A DNA stretch of 64,000 bases from Phoebastria nigripes. Taxonomy: Eukaryota; Chordata; Aves; Procellariiformes; Diomedeidae. Location of the stretch: positions 452,775 to 516,774 of the forward strand of contig JAYKAV010000966.1 of NCBI GenBank assembly GCA_035582835.1, written 5' to 3'. Under the pieces are notes generated by a model. It was not told the DNA's origin. It ran no database searches and worked only from the letters and a program-made list of their open reading frames with translations. Of this stretch, positions 1 through 13,814 are shown one piece after another. Position numbers and translations under genes: made by a program. Within the stretch, counting starts at the first letter, position 1; every line of letters begins with the position of its first letter.

Positions 1-101
1 TTTTTTTTTCCAGTTCTTTCCCCCATCCCACTGTGGGGACAGGGGGGGAGTGAGCGAGCGGCTATGTGGTGTTTGGCTGCCTGCCAGGTTAAACCACAAC
101 A
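1..101 (-). mobile_element. Partial avian endogenous-retrovirus LTR (5' end of the LTR, cut by window edge)
   Basis: Read on the minus strand, the element begins TGTTGTGGTTTAACCTGGCA at base 101 and continues through a C-rich CTCGCTCACTCCCCCCC stretch and a GTGGGATGGGGG motif to a poly-A run at the window edge. This start and order of motifs match a common family of bird ERV LTRs. Only about 100 bases are in the window, so the length, the 3' end and any target-site duplication cannot be checked. It is non-coding here. Confidence 0.75.
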
Positions 102-1554
102 ATTCTTGACATCTATCCAAGTATATACCCCTNTATCAGTCTTCGCTGGAAATGGTATGTCTCAGAGAGAGTAGCTGCTTGGCATCTTTCTGAAGACAGA
201 CTACAGGACTACTCTGCCAAAATTATCATCCTCTGTGACCCTTCTATCATAGGTAGCACTGGCTTTAAACATATGATCTCCTGTACAGATTTCTAGCACT
301 GGAACATTATTTAAAAGCCATAAAAGTTGCACAATCCTGTCTGAGTGGATCTAATGTAGCTATTTTCCAGCACAACTCGATGGAGGTGGAAGTCCCCACA
401 TAGAAGGTATCTGTAGTAATACAACCTGGACTATGACAAATTGCAATACATACTAACTGGCTTACTTCTGTCAACATAAAAGTTGGCATATATCTGAAGT
501 ATCCCCTTGTAGGGGATGTAGGCTCAGGAAGGGGAAAAAAGGGAGGTATAATCTCATTAAGAAGGTCAGTAAGTCTCAGGGGGCCCCAAGGTCCTTTGAC
601 ACATACTGCTAGAGTGGTCAGAGGTCCTGTCATGAGCACTCACGTTAGAGTAGATGTTTCATCTACTTAAAAGCCCATTTTGATTGAAAGATGCAGACAT
701 GAACCACACTGATGAGCATGTCAAATGGCTCCTGCAACACCATGGATGGATTTGTCTGCCTGGAGCTCCATGCGAGACCCCATCCAAAAACAGGTGCTGC
801 CATGCACCGCACCATGGCTCATGCACTCTCAGTGAGCAGGAGGAAAGCCAGCACCAAGGGGCCTCTCAGGGCTCATCGAAAGCTGAGCGTTCCTTAAGGA
901 TAGTGACTAGCCCGGTGGATCAGCTGGCAATGAAACCGTGACAGCAAATTTGGCAGGTGGAGCATCCTGTTAATTCATTTCCCCTGCAGCTAAAAATAGT
1001 CTGCATGTTGGATGAACAGCTTCTCCCTAGTGACTGTAACTGGCCATCACTGATATTACCAGAAACACAACGATAGCCCTAAAAGAAGACCTTATTCCCT
1101 TGAGGAGATCAATTCTCTTTTCTCTTGAGACAAAATGGAAGAATGTAATGGAATAAAGCATCTCCTTAGTTAAAAATCATAGGGCACCATTTATCTATAA
1201 GAAACTACTGAACTTCTGCTGTTTTCAGCTAGAACAGAAAGATCTGCAAATCCCAAGTGAACAGCAAGGACTGAAAGTTCATGCTGGTACTGGTAGCATT
1301 TCACTCACCTTGAAACAACACATAGACTGCAGTAGGAAAATAATAATCCCTTCTAACATTGATGCAACTCATAAACACCTTCCTATGCTGTCAGATGTCT
1401 GTTAAAATCATCTGGTTGCGAGGTATACACTGTAACTGCAACAGCTGTATAGGGACAATGGTGGGATGGATATGAGGATGGAACAATCCTCCACCTAAAG
1501 CTCTTCAGAGCCTGGAGCATAGTCTTCACTCTATGGAGCTGAAGCTTGATCTAC

Positions 1555-1797
1555 CTGCATATCTCCAAGCTTAGAAGGAGCAAGAGATCTGACCTGCTTG
1601 AAAGGGCTGGCTGCAAGCAGAGATAAACAGAAGGCCAAATTAGGAACAGCATTCTTGGGAATCACAAACGACACACCTTTCCTCTTTCTCACAAAGGACC
1701 GTGGTGTCAAGGAAGCTGGCAGAGATATTGCATTAATAGTGGGCGCTGCGGGCAGCGAAGGGCTGGGGTACAGGAGGAACACCCCAGGGAGCAGCAC
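1555..1797 (-). other. Exon-like minus-strand open segment, unrecognised
   Basis: The minus strand is open for 88 codons (1531-1797). Inside it is a strong splice acceptor, TTATCTCTGCTTGCAG, ending at 1611, followed 56 bases later by a donor ATGCAG|GTAGAT with its exon boundary at 1555. A second possible acceptor, GCTGCCCGCAG, lies further upstream near 1750. The open frame is basic and mixed in composition (for example SFVRKRKGVSFVIPK) rather than low complexity. The plus strand is also open here (1598-1843), so the coding strand is not settled. It could be an exon of an unrecognised gene on the same strand as the 3.1 kb segment, a lncRNA exon, or chance. Confidence 0.2.
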
Positions 1798-3125
1798 ATG
1801 CGGGGCTGCTCCGCAGGTCAGGATGAGCTGGGAGCTGGGGTGATCACGATACCAGTGAGCCGGGCAGTCTCCCCACTGACTCTATGCACTCCCACAGTAC
1901 CCAAGTAGAGCTAAGTTTTGGTGTGCAATTTAAGCATTTAGTACCTTGATTCAAGATTTCTGGATGTTCAGAATTGCTGATATAACCGCTGCAGAGCGCT
2001 CATTTGCAGCAAACCCATCATTTCACTTAAGTATTAAATTTAAGCTGCGCACTGTGTGGATCCAATAAATCCGACACAAAGTGCTACAGAGTGCTCGCAC
2101 ATGCAAATGGGCTCACAGACAACTGATCAGCATCCATGCATTAAATCCCACATGTCCTGAAGAGGTCTGATTTGACTGTGTACAAACAGAATATCTGAGC
2201 TCACTGCATATGTTTTAAACAGTTTACATAAACATTTCTTCCCAGGCAGAATTATAAGCTGTGAAAATAAGGGGCTCTGATGTGGCACTACTGGTTTTAG
2301 CCATCATCCAAGACACAGAACAGTCACTATACTGTACACTGACCTGTATATGCCTCATTATAGCTACCAACATAGTATTGTATTCCCTGCAGTTACTGCT
2401 CAGAATGTGAAAGATACTGAAATATTTTCCTGTTTGAAAAAAAAAAAAAAAAAAGAAAAGAAAAAAGCAAATGTACTTATTTGGAAAATACATTAATTGT
2501 TTTTTTATTATTATTATTTTTCTTTTGGCAGAAGCTTTGCTAACTTGAAGTTAGCTAGTCATCTTTACCAAAAGCGTAAAGGAGATGGTATCTCTCTGCA
2601 GACGTGACCTGTGTTTCTCCTTTCCAAATGATAAGTCTGGGAATATAATAGGATTCAAGGTCTGAAAACAACAAGTTTACAGATGCTAAATAACGTAACA
2701 ATGCAGAAATTTCTATTTACCATAGCTCTTCTGCCATCCCCAAGATAAAGCTTCTGCATTTTAAAAGATGGAGGTAATTTTGCTGTCAGTATTTTGCTTT
2801 TTTAATGTAGAGGTAAGTTAAATGAAGCTTGGAGGAGGTAACAGACATTAATAAAGTACAATTCCTCTGTTGATATTCAGTAAGGGATTAAAGAACAGCA
2901 CCAAGCTTAAATGCTATTGAGCTGCACAGGTTCTTGATGCGCTAATTTTGAGAGAGCGTCTGAGCAGATGTCACTGAACACTGTTACAATGCATTGTCCC
3001 CAGCTATCCCATAGCCCTGGGGACAAAAATTAATGCAATCAAGCAAACTTAAAGCACTTCATCCTTACAAACGTCATTCCAGAATTTCAAATGCCACAAC
3101 CTAGGAACTGTTTACAGAATTCACA

Positions 3126-3375
3126 TTAATGACTCATTCCTATGTCACAGACTCGACCGAGGCTGACCTTTCCACAGTCATTTGTCTTCCCTTTTAGAAT
3201 ATCCACCTCTTTTTCCAAGGATGTGCTTACAGAAACGGGCTGTACTAAAAATACTTGTGGCTTTGCCATCTCAAAAATCCTCGTCGGGCTCTCTCTCACG
3301 ATAGCAAATGTGTGCTGCCATCTCGCGGCTATTTCAGCAGGTCTCATCCCGGCGAACAGGTTCTGCCATTTAGCC
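3126..3375 (-). other. Exon-like minus-strand open segment, unrecognised
   Basis: From a possible acceptor TTGGTGTTGCAG (near 3376) the minus strand is open to a TAA at 3126-3128, giving about 82 codons. The first ATG is at 3347. The frame includes WQNLFAGMRPAEIAARWQ and ESPTRIFEMAKPQVF, which has a protein-like balance of Trp, Arg, Glu and Lys. A strong internal donor (TTTCT|GTAAGC) could end the exon earlier. About fourteen CpGs fall in roughly 280 bases, well above the neighbours. The RIFEMAKPQ stretch vaguely recalls testicular haploid expressed gene (THEG-type) repeats, but this is a guess from one short motif. The plus strand is open over the same bases (3142-3426), so coding status is unproven. 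Confidence 0.25.
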
Positions 3376-4356
3376 CTGCAACACCAAGTCGCGCGGGTGA
3401 CAGGTTACGGTAAAAGGGAACATTAGAAATGCCTTTTTTGAAAACAGTTACAATGCAAACTGAAATAATTGATTTTCATTCGCTCCTCTGAAAGTCAGGC
3501 CAGCAGGAGCTCAGACGACGCAGTCCGACTGCCCACCTTGCCCATTCCATCCTAGAAAAGGACCGAGAGGTGCAGATGGGCTCCAGGCATCATTGGGCTT
3601 CCTCTGCACCAGCTCCCCACCCACATTCAGGCTCTCTCCTCAAAAGCCACTGCAGACCTGAAAAGCCTTACTCCTCACCGTCTCTGAGCTGCTCTGACCA
3701 GTTTTCTTCCTGCCCACCCCTCACACCAAGACTTTCTGCTGCTCTGTTTGCAGCCACCGCTCCAAAAGCCAGATCCCTTCCTGGCTCAGGGTCTGCCCAC
3801 TCCTCTTCCGACGTCTCCCTGGTCCAGGGAAGAGGACGTGGCAGTATGGCAGCGGAGAGATACAACTTAATAATAACCATAGCCCTACTGCCCTTCCTGT
3901 CCACACACAAAACACTTGCCTAAAGCCCTTCACTCTTTATACCAAAGTAAAGTGAAGACAAAATGAGTTTTTAAGATTGTGAATGCCGCAGGGCAGGAAT
4001 TGCCCTGTTCCTCTCACATGCGCATAGTATAAAGCAGTTCAAACAAACACACCAGCCTCAAGTGCTTTCATGAGTCTTACCATAGTTACCTAGTTACTCT
4101 GCTGAATTTTATTTATTCATTTATTTTTGCTCCAAAGACAAAAAGAAGGTGCAGCTCCACAGGCAGCAAGCCCATTCAAAGCAGGAGAAACCAGGATTTC
4201 TTAATGATTTGAATTTAGTTACGTGCTACCGTTCACTGGCTTAGAATGACAAGTTAATGACTATGGAGAAAACAATTCAAGGGCACCAAACCTCACCTGA
4301 AAAAAAACAAAAGAAAAATAAGCGCTTCACTTCCGATTCAGGCACACAGAAATAGT

Positions 4357-4625
4357 GAGAAAAATAGGGCTGGACAGGGCCTGAAGATCTCAAGCCACTT
4401 ACTAGGTGCCTAGTGCAGGGAGAGAAATATTGCTCCTGGCAACTGTTTCTCTAATCTATTTTTAAAGGCATAAATATAAGAGGATCCACATTGTTCCTGC
4501 CTGGATTTCTCCCTGCTCCACCTTGCCTTTTTCAAAATCACCTTCTAGGAGACTCCATAACCAAATTTTAAACTCCCAAATCCCTCACTCTCCAGAATAA
4601 AATCACTGATCCAACACTATCAAAT
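4357..4625 (-). mobile_element. Degraded CR1/L3-like LINE 3' fragment
   Basis: The plus strand reads like the reverse complement of an ancient CR1/L3 3' end: GGGCTGGACAGGGCCTGAAG is followed by the order 'tctctaatctatttttaaa', 'aagaggatccacattgttcc' and 'cctagg'-like CT-rich tails. It is heavily diverged and has no open frame. The element's sense strand is therefore minus. Confidence 0.5.
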
Positions 4626-7600
4626 GCCAAGTGGTTTCAAAACAACTTTCAAAATAGACAAAAAAAAAAATCCTACTTCCAATAAATCAAGTTTTTAAAG
4701 CAGCTAAAATAATAAGCAGATAAATAATAATTCAGCATAACTCAACCACTGCGAAACAGTAAAATGTTAAAAATTGGACTGGGGACTACACAGCTGAGTA
4801 AGAAGATGACCACCTCACTACTTGATGGAAACAGAAAAACGACAGCAAGCACCTTCCACAAGGGAAGAGGTTTTTTATGAAAGAATNAGAGAACTGTCCT
4901 GGAGCTGTGCTACTGTAGCTACCATAGCTACACAGACAGTTTTATCCTTTCCTCCTTTAAGGGATCCTTACTCACATATTAAGCCTTGCCCCCCAAAACC
5001 TGTTCAAAAAATTATCTTAACGATTCTACTACTTTTAGATTATATTGCCCTGCGTTACACTGTTGTAGGCATTAGAAACCAATCTACTGAGATGAGAAAA
5101 TTAGCTCCAAGATACAAAAATATATTGTTCTGTATTTCAAGATGTGGACGCATCTTAGTCTGTTAGTCTGTTTTTGAAGCCAAGAATGCTAATACTTTGC
5201 TTGCCATTTCCTACCACCATGGTCAGTCCATGGTTGTGCATGCATTCACAAAGAGTTTCAAAGGTATCCTCCATGCTTCTCAGCACATGTTTTTCCAAGA
5301 TGAAATTTCTTTTTGAAAGGAAGTCTCACTCAAAACATAACTGAGTACCTGACTCTGCATTGCTGCAATCAGTTAGTTGCCTTAACATTTACAGAAAGAT
5401 AAGACAAGGAAAACAAAGATCCTATCATTGCATCCTGATAAGATGTCTGTAAACTGAAAGACATCTTACTGAAAACAAAAATTTTAAAACAACTCTTCAA
5501 AGTGGAATATCTCCAGTATCACCTCNAATAGCAGAAAAGCAAATTCTAAAGTTAGAATAATTAAATAATGATAATTAAACTGTAACTCAGAATAGCAACA
5601 GCCAGATGAAGTACAATTTATGAGATGTTTGCATGCTGTTACACTGCAAAAACTATTGCTTGCACAAATAGAACTGATCCCAGTCTGAGCTTCTAGACAT
5701 TATTGACATTTAAGAAAATAGTCCCTTCAATCTTGTAAGTGTGGAAGACCATTTTCATAATGCCTAATTTGTTAGTAGTTCCAAGCATGTTTCCAACATA
5801 CTTTCTATGCCAGCTGCAAGCATTTTCACTTATCTGCAATATCAAACAGTTGGCTTCAGTTTCTAGGAATGGCACTGCAGCCAAAACTCTTTAAAAGATG
5901 TTTGTGCATCTACACGAGGCATTCAGTGTTCTGAAATCATTAACGCAATATACTTAAAATGGGCCAGTCACCTTAATAGGACCCAGACAGATACTTAGTC
6001 AAGGGTAAAGAGAGTTAACCTTTTCATTAAGAAAAACGCATTTTCTCAAAAAAAAAAAAAAAAACACCCAAAACCAACAACAAAAAAACCCCAAACAAAC
6101 AAACAAAAAAAACCCCCACAAAACGCTTACAATGTTCCCAAGATGCCCCCAATCATGGACTGCAGGAAGAGTATGTTAAATTCTTGAAGACTCAAGTCAG
6201 AACAGTCCACCTTGGCGCTACTTTTATGTAAATGATGGGACCAAAGAGAGTGTAAGCCTACTGTCTTGTCTTGATAACAACATATCGCAAGGGGCGAGGC
6301 AGTTCCCTCAGAAGGGCATTTATAGGAGTCATAGGTTTACCAGAGGTAATTCTAGCTTTGGACACCAAGAGGAGAGAGGAGGGTAGTCAGTGCATATCAC
6401 TGAAGATGCCCCTCACAGGCAGGTTTCTGCTTTGCCATCAGTCTCCAAATGGTTCTCCACGATAGCTCTGTCCCCAAGCAGTGAGGACACAGGTAATGTA
6501 TAGGCTACATTAAAAAAAAAAAAAAAAAAAGACACTGGGTTACCATGGGACAACTGCTGCCACTGTCCTCGGCAAGTAGAAGCAAGGAAGAGGATACTTC
6601 CACTGCTCCTTCTGTAAGGATAACTGGGCATGGTCACCTGGGACATGCCTCCAGGCAGCTGGACAAACATGGGAAGGAGGGAGCCTGCGACAATACTAGC
6701 AGACTTCTACGAGAAGCAAGAGACTTGCAGCAAAATGAAAATCTACAGTCACGGTGGAAAAGAGTCTTTGACAAACCTCAGGAGAGACAGCAGGCAATTG
6801 GTGCAAACTAGAAAGACTCTGAAAGTTAGCTCATACTAGAAAGAATGACACCTGCATGCAAAGAGGACAGAAGGAGCTTCATTTTTCAACGTTTTTTACA
6901 TTTAAACTGGCAGATTCTGTTCCGATACAAAGTATTATTCCTCTACTTTAATATTTTGTATTCTAACAGCATCCATATTTCACAGGCTGGAAGGCTGCTG
7001 TTGTAGACATTTAAAAGAAAATGTGGACAGTTTCACCTCAAGGCTCTGGTCAACTCAACCCCATCATTTAAAGATGGATGTATATACATCAGCCTTGCTA
7101 TCTAAATTCTCCCCAAGTAGCCCATCAACATTCTCTCAACTTTCTCATTTTTATACTGATGTGCTACACATGCACAATTCCATGTCAGCATACCAAAAAG
7201 ATCATCTCGTGCATCCTTACTTATATATTAACACTTACATACTTATCCATTCCCAAGTCCCACATACGCACAGAAAAAATTATGAAATAGCACAGAGGAG
7301 TCTACCATATGCAAGTGTTCTTTGAGGAGCAAATGTCCATATTTACCTACTGAGATTTAATAAAAAAGAACAAAGTCACCCACAATCTGTTCAGTTCTGA
7401 GCAAGGTCAACAGAGGCCTGCACCTTGTTTTCCTCATTTATAGTAATGGGAACAAGTACCCTGACCCAACATAGACACCTGATCTTAAACCCTGTGAACC
7501 CAGACACCACCTAATCTACTACCAGTTTGACACCATGCAGAGAAATGTCTCAATGAATTTGGAAAGCTGTTCGCACTTTTATATGTGAGAGAAATTATTG

Positions 7601-10600
7601 ATCTCCAGTTACCTGCCAATATCATGAAAGTATTTTTGATAGAAAATGCAGCTTTACACATTTAAAGGATGGAACGTGTCCATTTTAGGCTTGTTCATTC
7701 TTAGGTGGTTATGCTTCTTCAAAGAGAGAGTGACAGTTCAGATTTAGATATGCTGTTATGAAGGAAATCGATTACTGTATTTTGCACATCCACATCTATT
7801 TTAAGTCTAAGCTGCAACCAACCTGCCTTGCCACAAGACAGTGACTTCAGACCATCTTACTCATCCCTTTGTTTCCTGCAGAAAGTCACACGCTGAGGAG
7901 AACTGTAAAACCACAACATCCTGGAGAACAAAACATCTGAGCAAGGGAGGGAAAAACTGTATGAGCATGCGTACACAAGATGTGCTGCAAACCCCGGGCT
8001 GTGCTTTTTGGTCTACGTTCTGCCCCAGAGCCCACTGAACTCTTTCAGGTAACATCAACGGCTGTGCGGAGATCATCAGAGCAGACTGTTTTGCCCATAA
8101 TAAAGGAGCTGACTCCCAGGCTCAAAGCACATCAGTAATGTGAAGAGCAAATCCAGTTCAGCCAAGAGAGCTGAACTAGCTATTGCTCTGGAAAGGCTTG
8201 TGCCGAGAGGACAGACCAGGTAAATCCGAGTTGCCTTAGATTGAAATGGCAGAAAAACAGCCACCATCACAACAAAAAAATACCAGTATTACCAGATGCT
8301 AATAAATTTAGTGCAGTGGATCACCAACACAGAGAACCTCAATCCTACCTATAACTGAGGTAAAACCACTATAAAATCTACTTCTGAAGAATAACATTAT
8401 AGCAAGATACAAGAGCACATCCTCCTCAGCCATCCAGACTTCACAACAGCCATGCCAACATTGCTCCTGGCAACACAGTGAAACAGTACATAGTTTAATC
8501 TATTTTGAAGAAAAATTTATTTGGTCTATGTGCTATCAAAGGCTCAGGCTATCTTTGTTTCCTACTAAATCCTCCAAAGTCACGGATACTGTTTCCTCAT
8601 TTAAGACATGGTTCCAAGTATACAACACTTTTATTAAGATTACCAATATCTTGCCAATCCCCAATGGGATCAATGAACCCAAACAATCCTAACTTTTCAA
8701 ATTACATTCCACTTTGTGTCTATGAAATTACTACTTCAAGACTGTAACTGAGGCATACTGGGAAGCAAGCTCCCTACAAAAGGGAACTAAAGCATATTCC
8801 ACATCATGCACTTTCCCCTCTGCTCCCCTTTTCAAGATGGGTGGAGAACCTTTATACCCAGCCAGCGGTCCCTCTTGAAAGTCTCCTTATTAGTACAAAC
8901 ATCAGGGGTTCTCCATCAATATAATTATTGAGGTCCCATTCTTCTCTACCCCTCATCCCCCAACCAACATACTGGTCTACGTTTGTGGTTAACCAATTGT
9001 TGTATTTCACTATTCAGCAAAAGGGAATGATGTGAAACACTTACCCACAGGTCTTTCAGCCATCAGACAAAACTGACCTCATTTTCAAAGTACTTCAAGC
9101 ACTTGACCAGTCACACAAATCCTTCACACAGTAGCTTTAAGTTCATCCTAGCAGCAGCCAATCAAAAAACAAGTGGTGATAATGACCATGAACTATCTAA
9201 GCTACAGTTTTCTTTAATTCTCCTATAAAATTGAGGACACCAAACACTACAAGGACTTCAAGCCCTGGAATCTAACATTCCAGACAGAAAAGACAAGTAA
9301 AACATAAAAATAGAAAACACCCCAAAATCAAACACAAAAAAATGAAACCAGGAAGACCAGACACCCCCAGCTGAGAGATGAGTAACTAAAGAAAAGGTGG
9401 TTTCGAGACAGATGCCAGCATGTTATTAGACTTCAGCAAGTCTGATGCCTCCAGTATCAGTGAGTTTCACTTGTTGTTTATGCAAGATTTCACATCAATT
9501 AAAGCTAGCCCCTCAAAGCCTTAGCATTAGAAGGTATGTATCACTTTAAAAAAAAAAAAAAAAAATCAGACAGGCTTCCATACAGGATACTTAGATCATC
9601 CTCAAAGTTTCCCATAAGGTATCTCACGTTCATTCTGAATAAAAATCTCTTTAACAAGACTCAACCTTAATTCTGAAGGTCCACTAAAGAATTTACATTT
9701 GTCTTTGGCTAGTCCAAGCAGAATGAACCAAACCAATATGCCTTATCAATGATGCAAGACTGCACCTTAATTAAAAACTCATATCCAGACACATTAATGT
9801 GTAACCCCACAAATAAGTCCCCACATGGATCTTGACTATATTCAAAGCTTTACTACAACTTTTCAGGATTTGTCAAAAAATACGTATTGTGTGAATTAAA
9901 AGCAATAACTAGCAATCCTTCTCCCTTCAAATTGTTGTTTCCTCCCATTCAAGATGGTTGCATGGGAAGATTAAAAAAAAAATCACTAAACTGAACAAGT
10001 CCATCATAATCAAATCATTTATCTTCGTTATTGCAAAAAGAGAAAACAAAGCTATTCCACAAGTCAGAATGAAAAGGAGACTTGTGCTTCAAAAGAGCTA
10101 CCCAGTAGATTTAACCTCATGGGAAGATATAAAAAAAACCCCTTGTGGCAATTGCAAATTATTAAGCCACATCTTTAATAAGAAATATGCTACTCAAAGC
10201 TTCAAGTAGAACAAAACAATTTTGTAGCTCCGTTTACCTACATGGATGCAGAATTGGGAGATCCTTCAGAAGAAAGCTTACCTTTGAAACGGGAGTAACT
10301 TCACCTTCACGTATTTCAAGATGCAGACTGCACACTTACCCAGAACAAACAGCAGAAACCACAAGGATTAGCTGAGAAACGAACAGTTATTCTATCACTA
10401 CGCCTGCATTTTGATTTCCTAATCTTAATCCACAGGCATTGAGGAACATTAGTTAAAATGCACTTACATAAACAGCTTGATGTCTTCCTTTACAAAAGAA
10501 CAAACAATGATCACGGCAGTTCTTTTCTTATATTCCAACCATAAAAAGAAGTAACATTAGAAGGCCACCAATATTATTTGCAATGCAAAACTAGGTAACC

Positions 10601-10814
10601 CTATTTTCTTATTAAAAAAACCATCATAGCCTATCTCCTTCAATATTAATATTCACTTTTGTTTTAAAAGCATAATAAAAACAAGCTTTGCTCAGTTAAG
10701 GAAGAGATACCTTTACAAGGAACAAAAAGCCAGTATCAACAGTGTTTTCTAAAAATATAGCAAGGGTCAACTATCGGTGTGGAGAAGTGTTCACTCCACA
10801 AGTGCCAAACTTTT
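4626..10814. other. AT-rich intergenic region, no gene recognised
   Basis: This stretch holds simple A-rich runs near 6047-6118, 6513-6530 and 9547-9565, and unresolved single bases near 4887 and 5526. One 88-codon ATG-started plus-strand frame lies at 6545-6811. No known protein, RNA gene or well-preserved mobile element was recognised. Confidence 0.5.
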
Positions 10815-10831
10815 AATAACAAAAAAAAACA

Positions 10832-10837
10832 TTTATT
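10832..10837 (-). terminator. Candidate poly(A) signal of ZNF800
   Basis: TTTATT on the plus strand gives AATAAA on the minus strand, the sense of ZNF800. Downstream on that strand is a T-run and then a TTGTGGAGTG GU-type element, the usual arrangement for cleavage and polyadenylation. Cleavage would fall near 10810-10820. Other TTTATT copies occur in the UTR, for example in the T-rich stretch near 11570. Confidence 0.5.
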
Positions 10838-11341
10838 ACAACAGAATATTACAAACAACTAGGTTCAGTGATCAAAGAGTAAAACTTTACAAAAACACAA
10901 ACATTGTAATTTCCGATTGTGGAGCGATGGATATTCCAGGTTTACAAACGTGACATCTTTTTGTTTATGCACACTTAAAAGTGATTTCCAGTCTGCTTTA
11001 TTTTCCATCAAATACAGTACATTTATCCAAACAAAAGCATGTACATTCAATATAGAACATTTTGAGCAACAGCTACAGTCCAGTTCCCATTCACAGTATT
11101 TTTAGTGCAATGCACTAACAGGGCCAAATATTTCTCTATCCATAAAAGTATTTTTATGCCTGATCTTGTGATCAACATTTTTAGATATATTTTATACAAA
11201 AAGTATATATGAACACGAGGCACCTCCCTAAGTAAGGGAGCGAACCTATATAAAAAACATGGTATTTCTTCTGATGTACAATACCTTTCAAATTGTAGCA
11301 ATTTGACACAAATCACTAAACAAAATATTTTCTAAAAAGTA

Positions 11342-11376
<35 letters not shown>

Positions 11377-13814
11377 CACTGATGCATGAAACCTGCCAAG
11401 AATTTCATAATGGTAGGCATGCGACTGTTTTACTACAATCTTGAATAAAAGGTTAAAAAAAGGTATCTAAAACATTTTCCAAATTATACAAAGTCAAGTG
11501 CTACCTATAGTGGTCATTCATGATCTTGAGAGAAAAAATATTTTGAGTTTCTCCCATACTATCCTCCCTTTTTATTAATTTTTAATGAAATAAGCTAACC
11601 TTATAAGTGGTTGTGCACAGATTGTCTGTCTATAATACATCAGCAAATATTCACTACCTTCATATTAACATTAGTGTGTTGATCTTTCAAAAAATAAACT
11701 GAAAAAATAAACTGCAACTATCATTAAAGTGCTTGTGTATAATTTTTTTCTTAAAAATTAAACAATAGAGGAATGTGGATATTATTGTAAACTTCCTAGA
11801 TGTTTACAAAGTTTTTCTATGAACCATATAAGGAAACAAAATGGAGATCTTTTAAGCAACTTCAGTATAGTGAAATTCAGAATGTCCCAGAACTGGGAAA
11901 TTAGTCAATATGAACAAACTGATGTTATGGCAAATACTAAAAATTAGTACAATTCAGCCAATATACACTACATTGTTTGCTCTTATACATTCATTTGTAA
12001 TAAATTTAAAACAGTATATAACACAACATTTGCCAAAGTAGGATATCACAAAAAAGTTAGAGCTGTTCATCAATTAGCACTACCAGGGAGGACCAGTATG
12101 CACGATGAGCTCTCTGAAGACGATTTCCTAAATGAGGAACAAAAATCTTCTTCCAAAGCTGCTGTTCATTAACTTGCCTCTGTACTTTTTTTCATTTCAG
12201 AAAGTTCGTTCTATACTGTGTCAAACCTCAACTGCATAGAGATAACTGCTAATTTAGAAGCACATGTGCATTTCAACTACTTCAGTGTTTTGGGAGGAGG
12301 CACTGTCCTACAAGCAGTCAGAATGGCTATTAATTTAGTAAGAAAACAACAGCTTATGAAAATATTTCCTCCTTATAGTACCATTATCAAGATATTAGCG
12401 GTTCGAACAACAAACTAAAGTCTTTTTCATTCAAATGAACTCCAAACTTTCCGAACATCACTTGAACCTATCTGAGGAGAAATGGGAATAAATTAATACT
12501 TTGAGTTTACCCATATAATTCTGTTTTAAATTACACTACATAAATAATTTATAAGGCTAAATTTTTATTTCTTGATCAAAATGCAGAAGTCACTCCTCCT
12601 AAATTCAGCATAATTCAGGGTCCAGCTCAGTTCATTTTTGAAGTTTCGTCCCACTTAGCCAGGATTTGTTACGAAGTCACAAAAGCACCAGATTACAACT
12701 AACAGCTGGGTGGCAATTCACTACAAAAGCTGAACTCAAATCAAATTACCTCCTGGGAAATAGCATTTCAGAGTTGAAATATAGAACAAGGCACATATAC
12801 TTGGTTTTCTTTTCACCAGATATGCTAGAAAGATAATTCTGAATAAGTATGTTAAAAACTCTTATACGTATCACTACTGCCTCTCTTCATTGTAATTTTT
12901 TGTGCAATCCCCCAACCTTCAGGCATCAGTCAGTCATTCTGAAATACAAACTGACCGCATATATATGTTATTTCCTTTTTTAAAAGGTCCTGTTAAAAAT
13001 AGGCCATCTTTAACATGAAGGCTATGGAAAACTGAGAAACTACAAATACAACCCCTCCAAGTGTAAAAAAATTCCCAGAGTACCATATAAGCAGAAGTTC
13101 AGAAAATTCTTGGCCAGACTTCTACACATATTTAGGCTTAAAACAAAAATTCTTGATGAGACTCGAACACTTTAAAAAATAAATGACTAGAAGTCTCCAA
13201 ACCCATGCTTATATAAATAAGCATTAAAAGAATCAAATCCTAAATTTGATGACTTTAAAGGTGTTTGTAGGCACCTAACTCATACCGATTTTAAATCAAG
13301 GCAATTAACCATCCAAATTACATTCCAAAAAACTGTTCTATGTCCTTTTGTTGACAGAGCATAGGCAATACACATTAAAATTTAAAAATAAAAAAAAATA
13401 AATGCACGAATGATAATTCCAGTAAGTTCATAGAGATTTTTTCTGTCAACAGCGTTTACTGTAGTACCTTTAGTACTTCTTCAACTGGGTCACAGAGAAG
13501 TTAATTAACAGGTTAAGTTATTCAAATCAAACAAAAGTATTGATAATTTTAAAAAATTACTATTTTAGAAATGTACATATATTAGCTTGATTACAACAGA
13601 TGCCTTAAGACAATTTAAAGAGTTGACTCGGTACAGTTTAATCTATATTCTATTCCAACTTCCTACAATGAGAAATTTAGAAATTAACTCTTTTCCAAAA
13701 CACTAAAAACAAAATTTAAGAAACAAATTTGACATCTACCTTAGTATTTAAGCCACTAAACCATAAAATCTATGGAAAAATATGTTTTCGGCAATAAATC
13801 AACAACAGCAAAAG

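Larger units (their letters stand above)
102..4356. other. Intergenic 3' flank of ZNF800, no confirmed gene
   Basis: Mostly AT-rich unique sequence with a poly-A/GAAAA run near 2438-2466. The exception is about 1.5-3.9 kb, where CpG content is higher and minus-strand segments look exon-like (separate entries). There is a single unresolved base near 133. No known gene was recognised. Confidence 0.5.
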
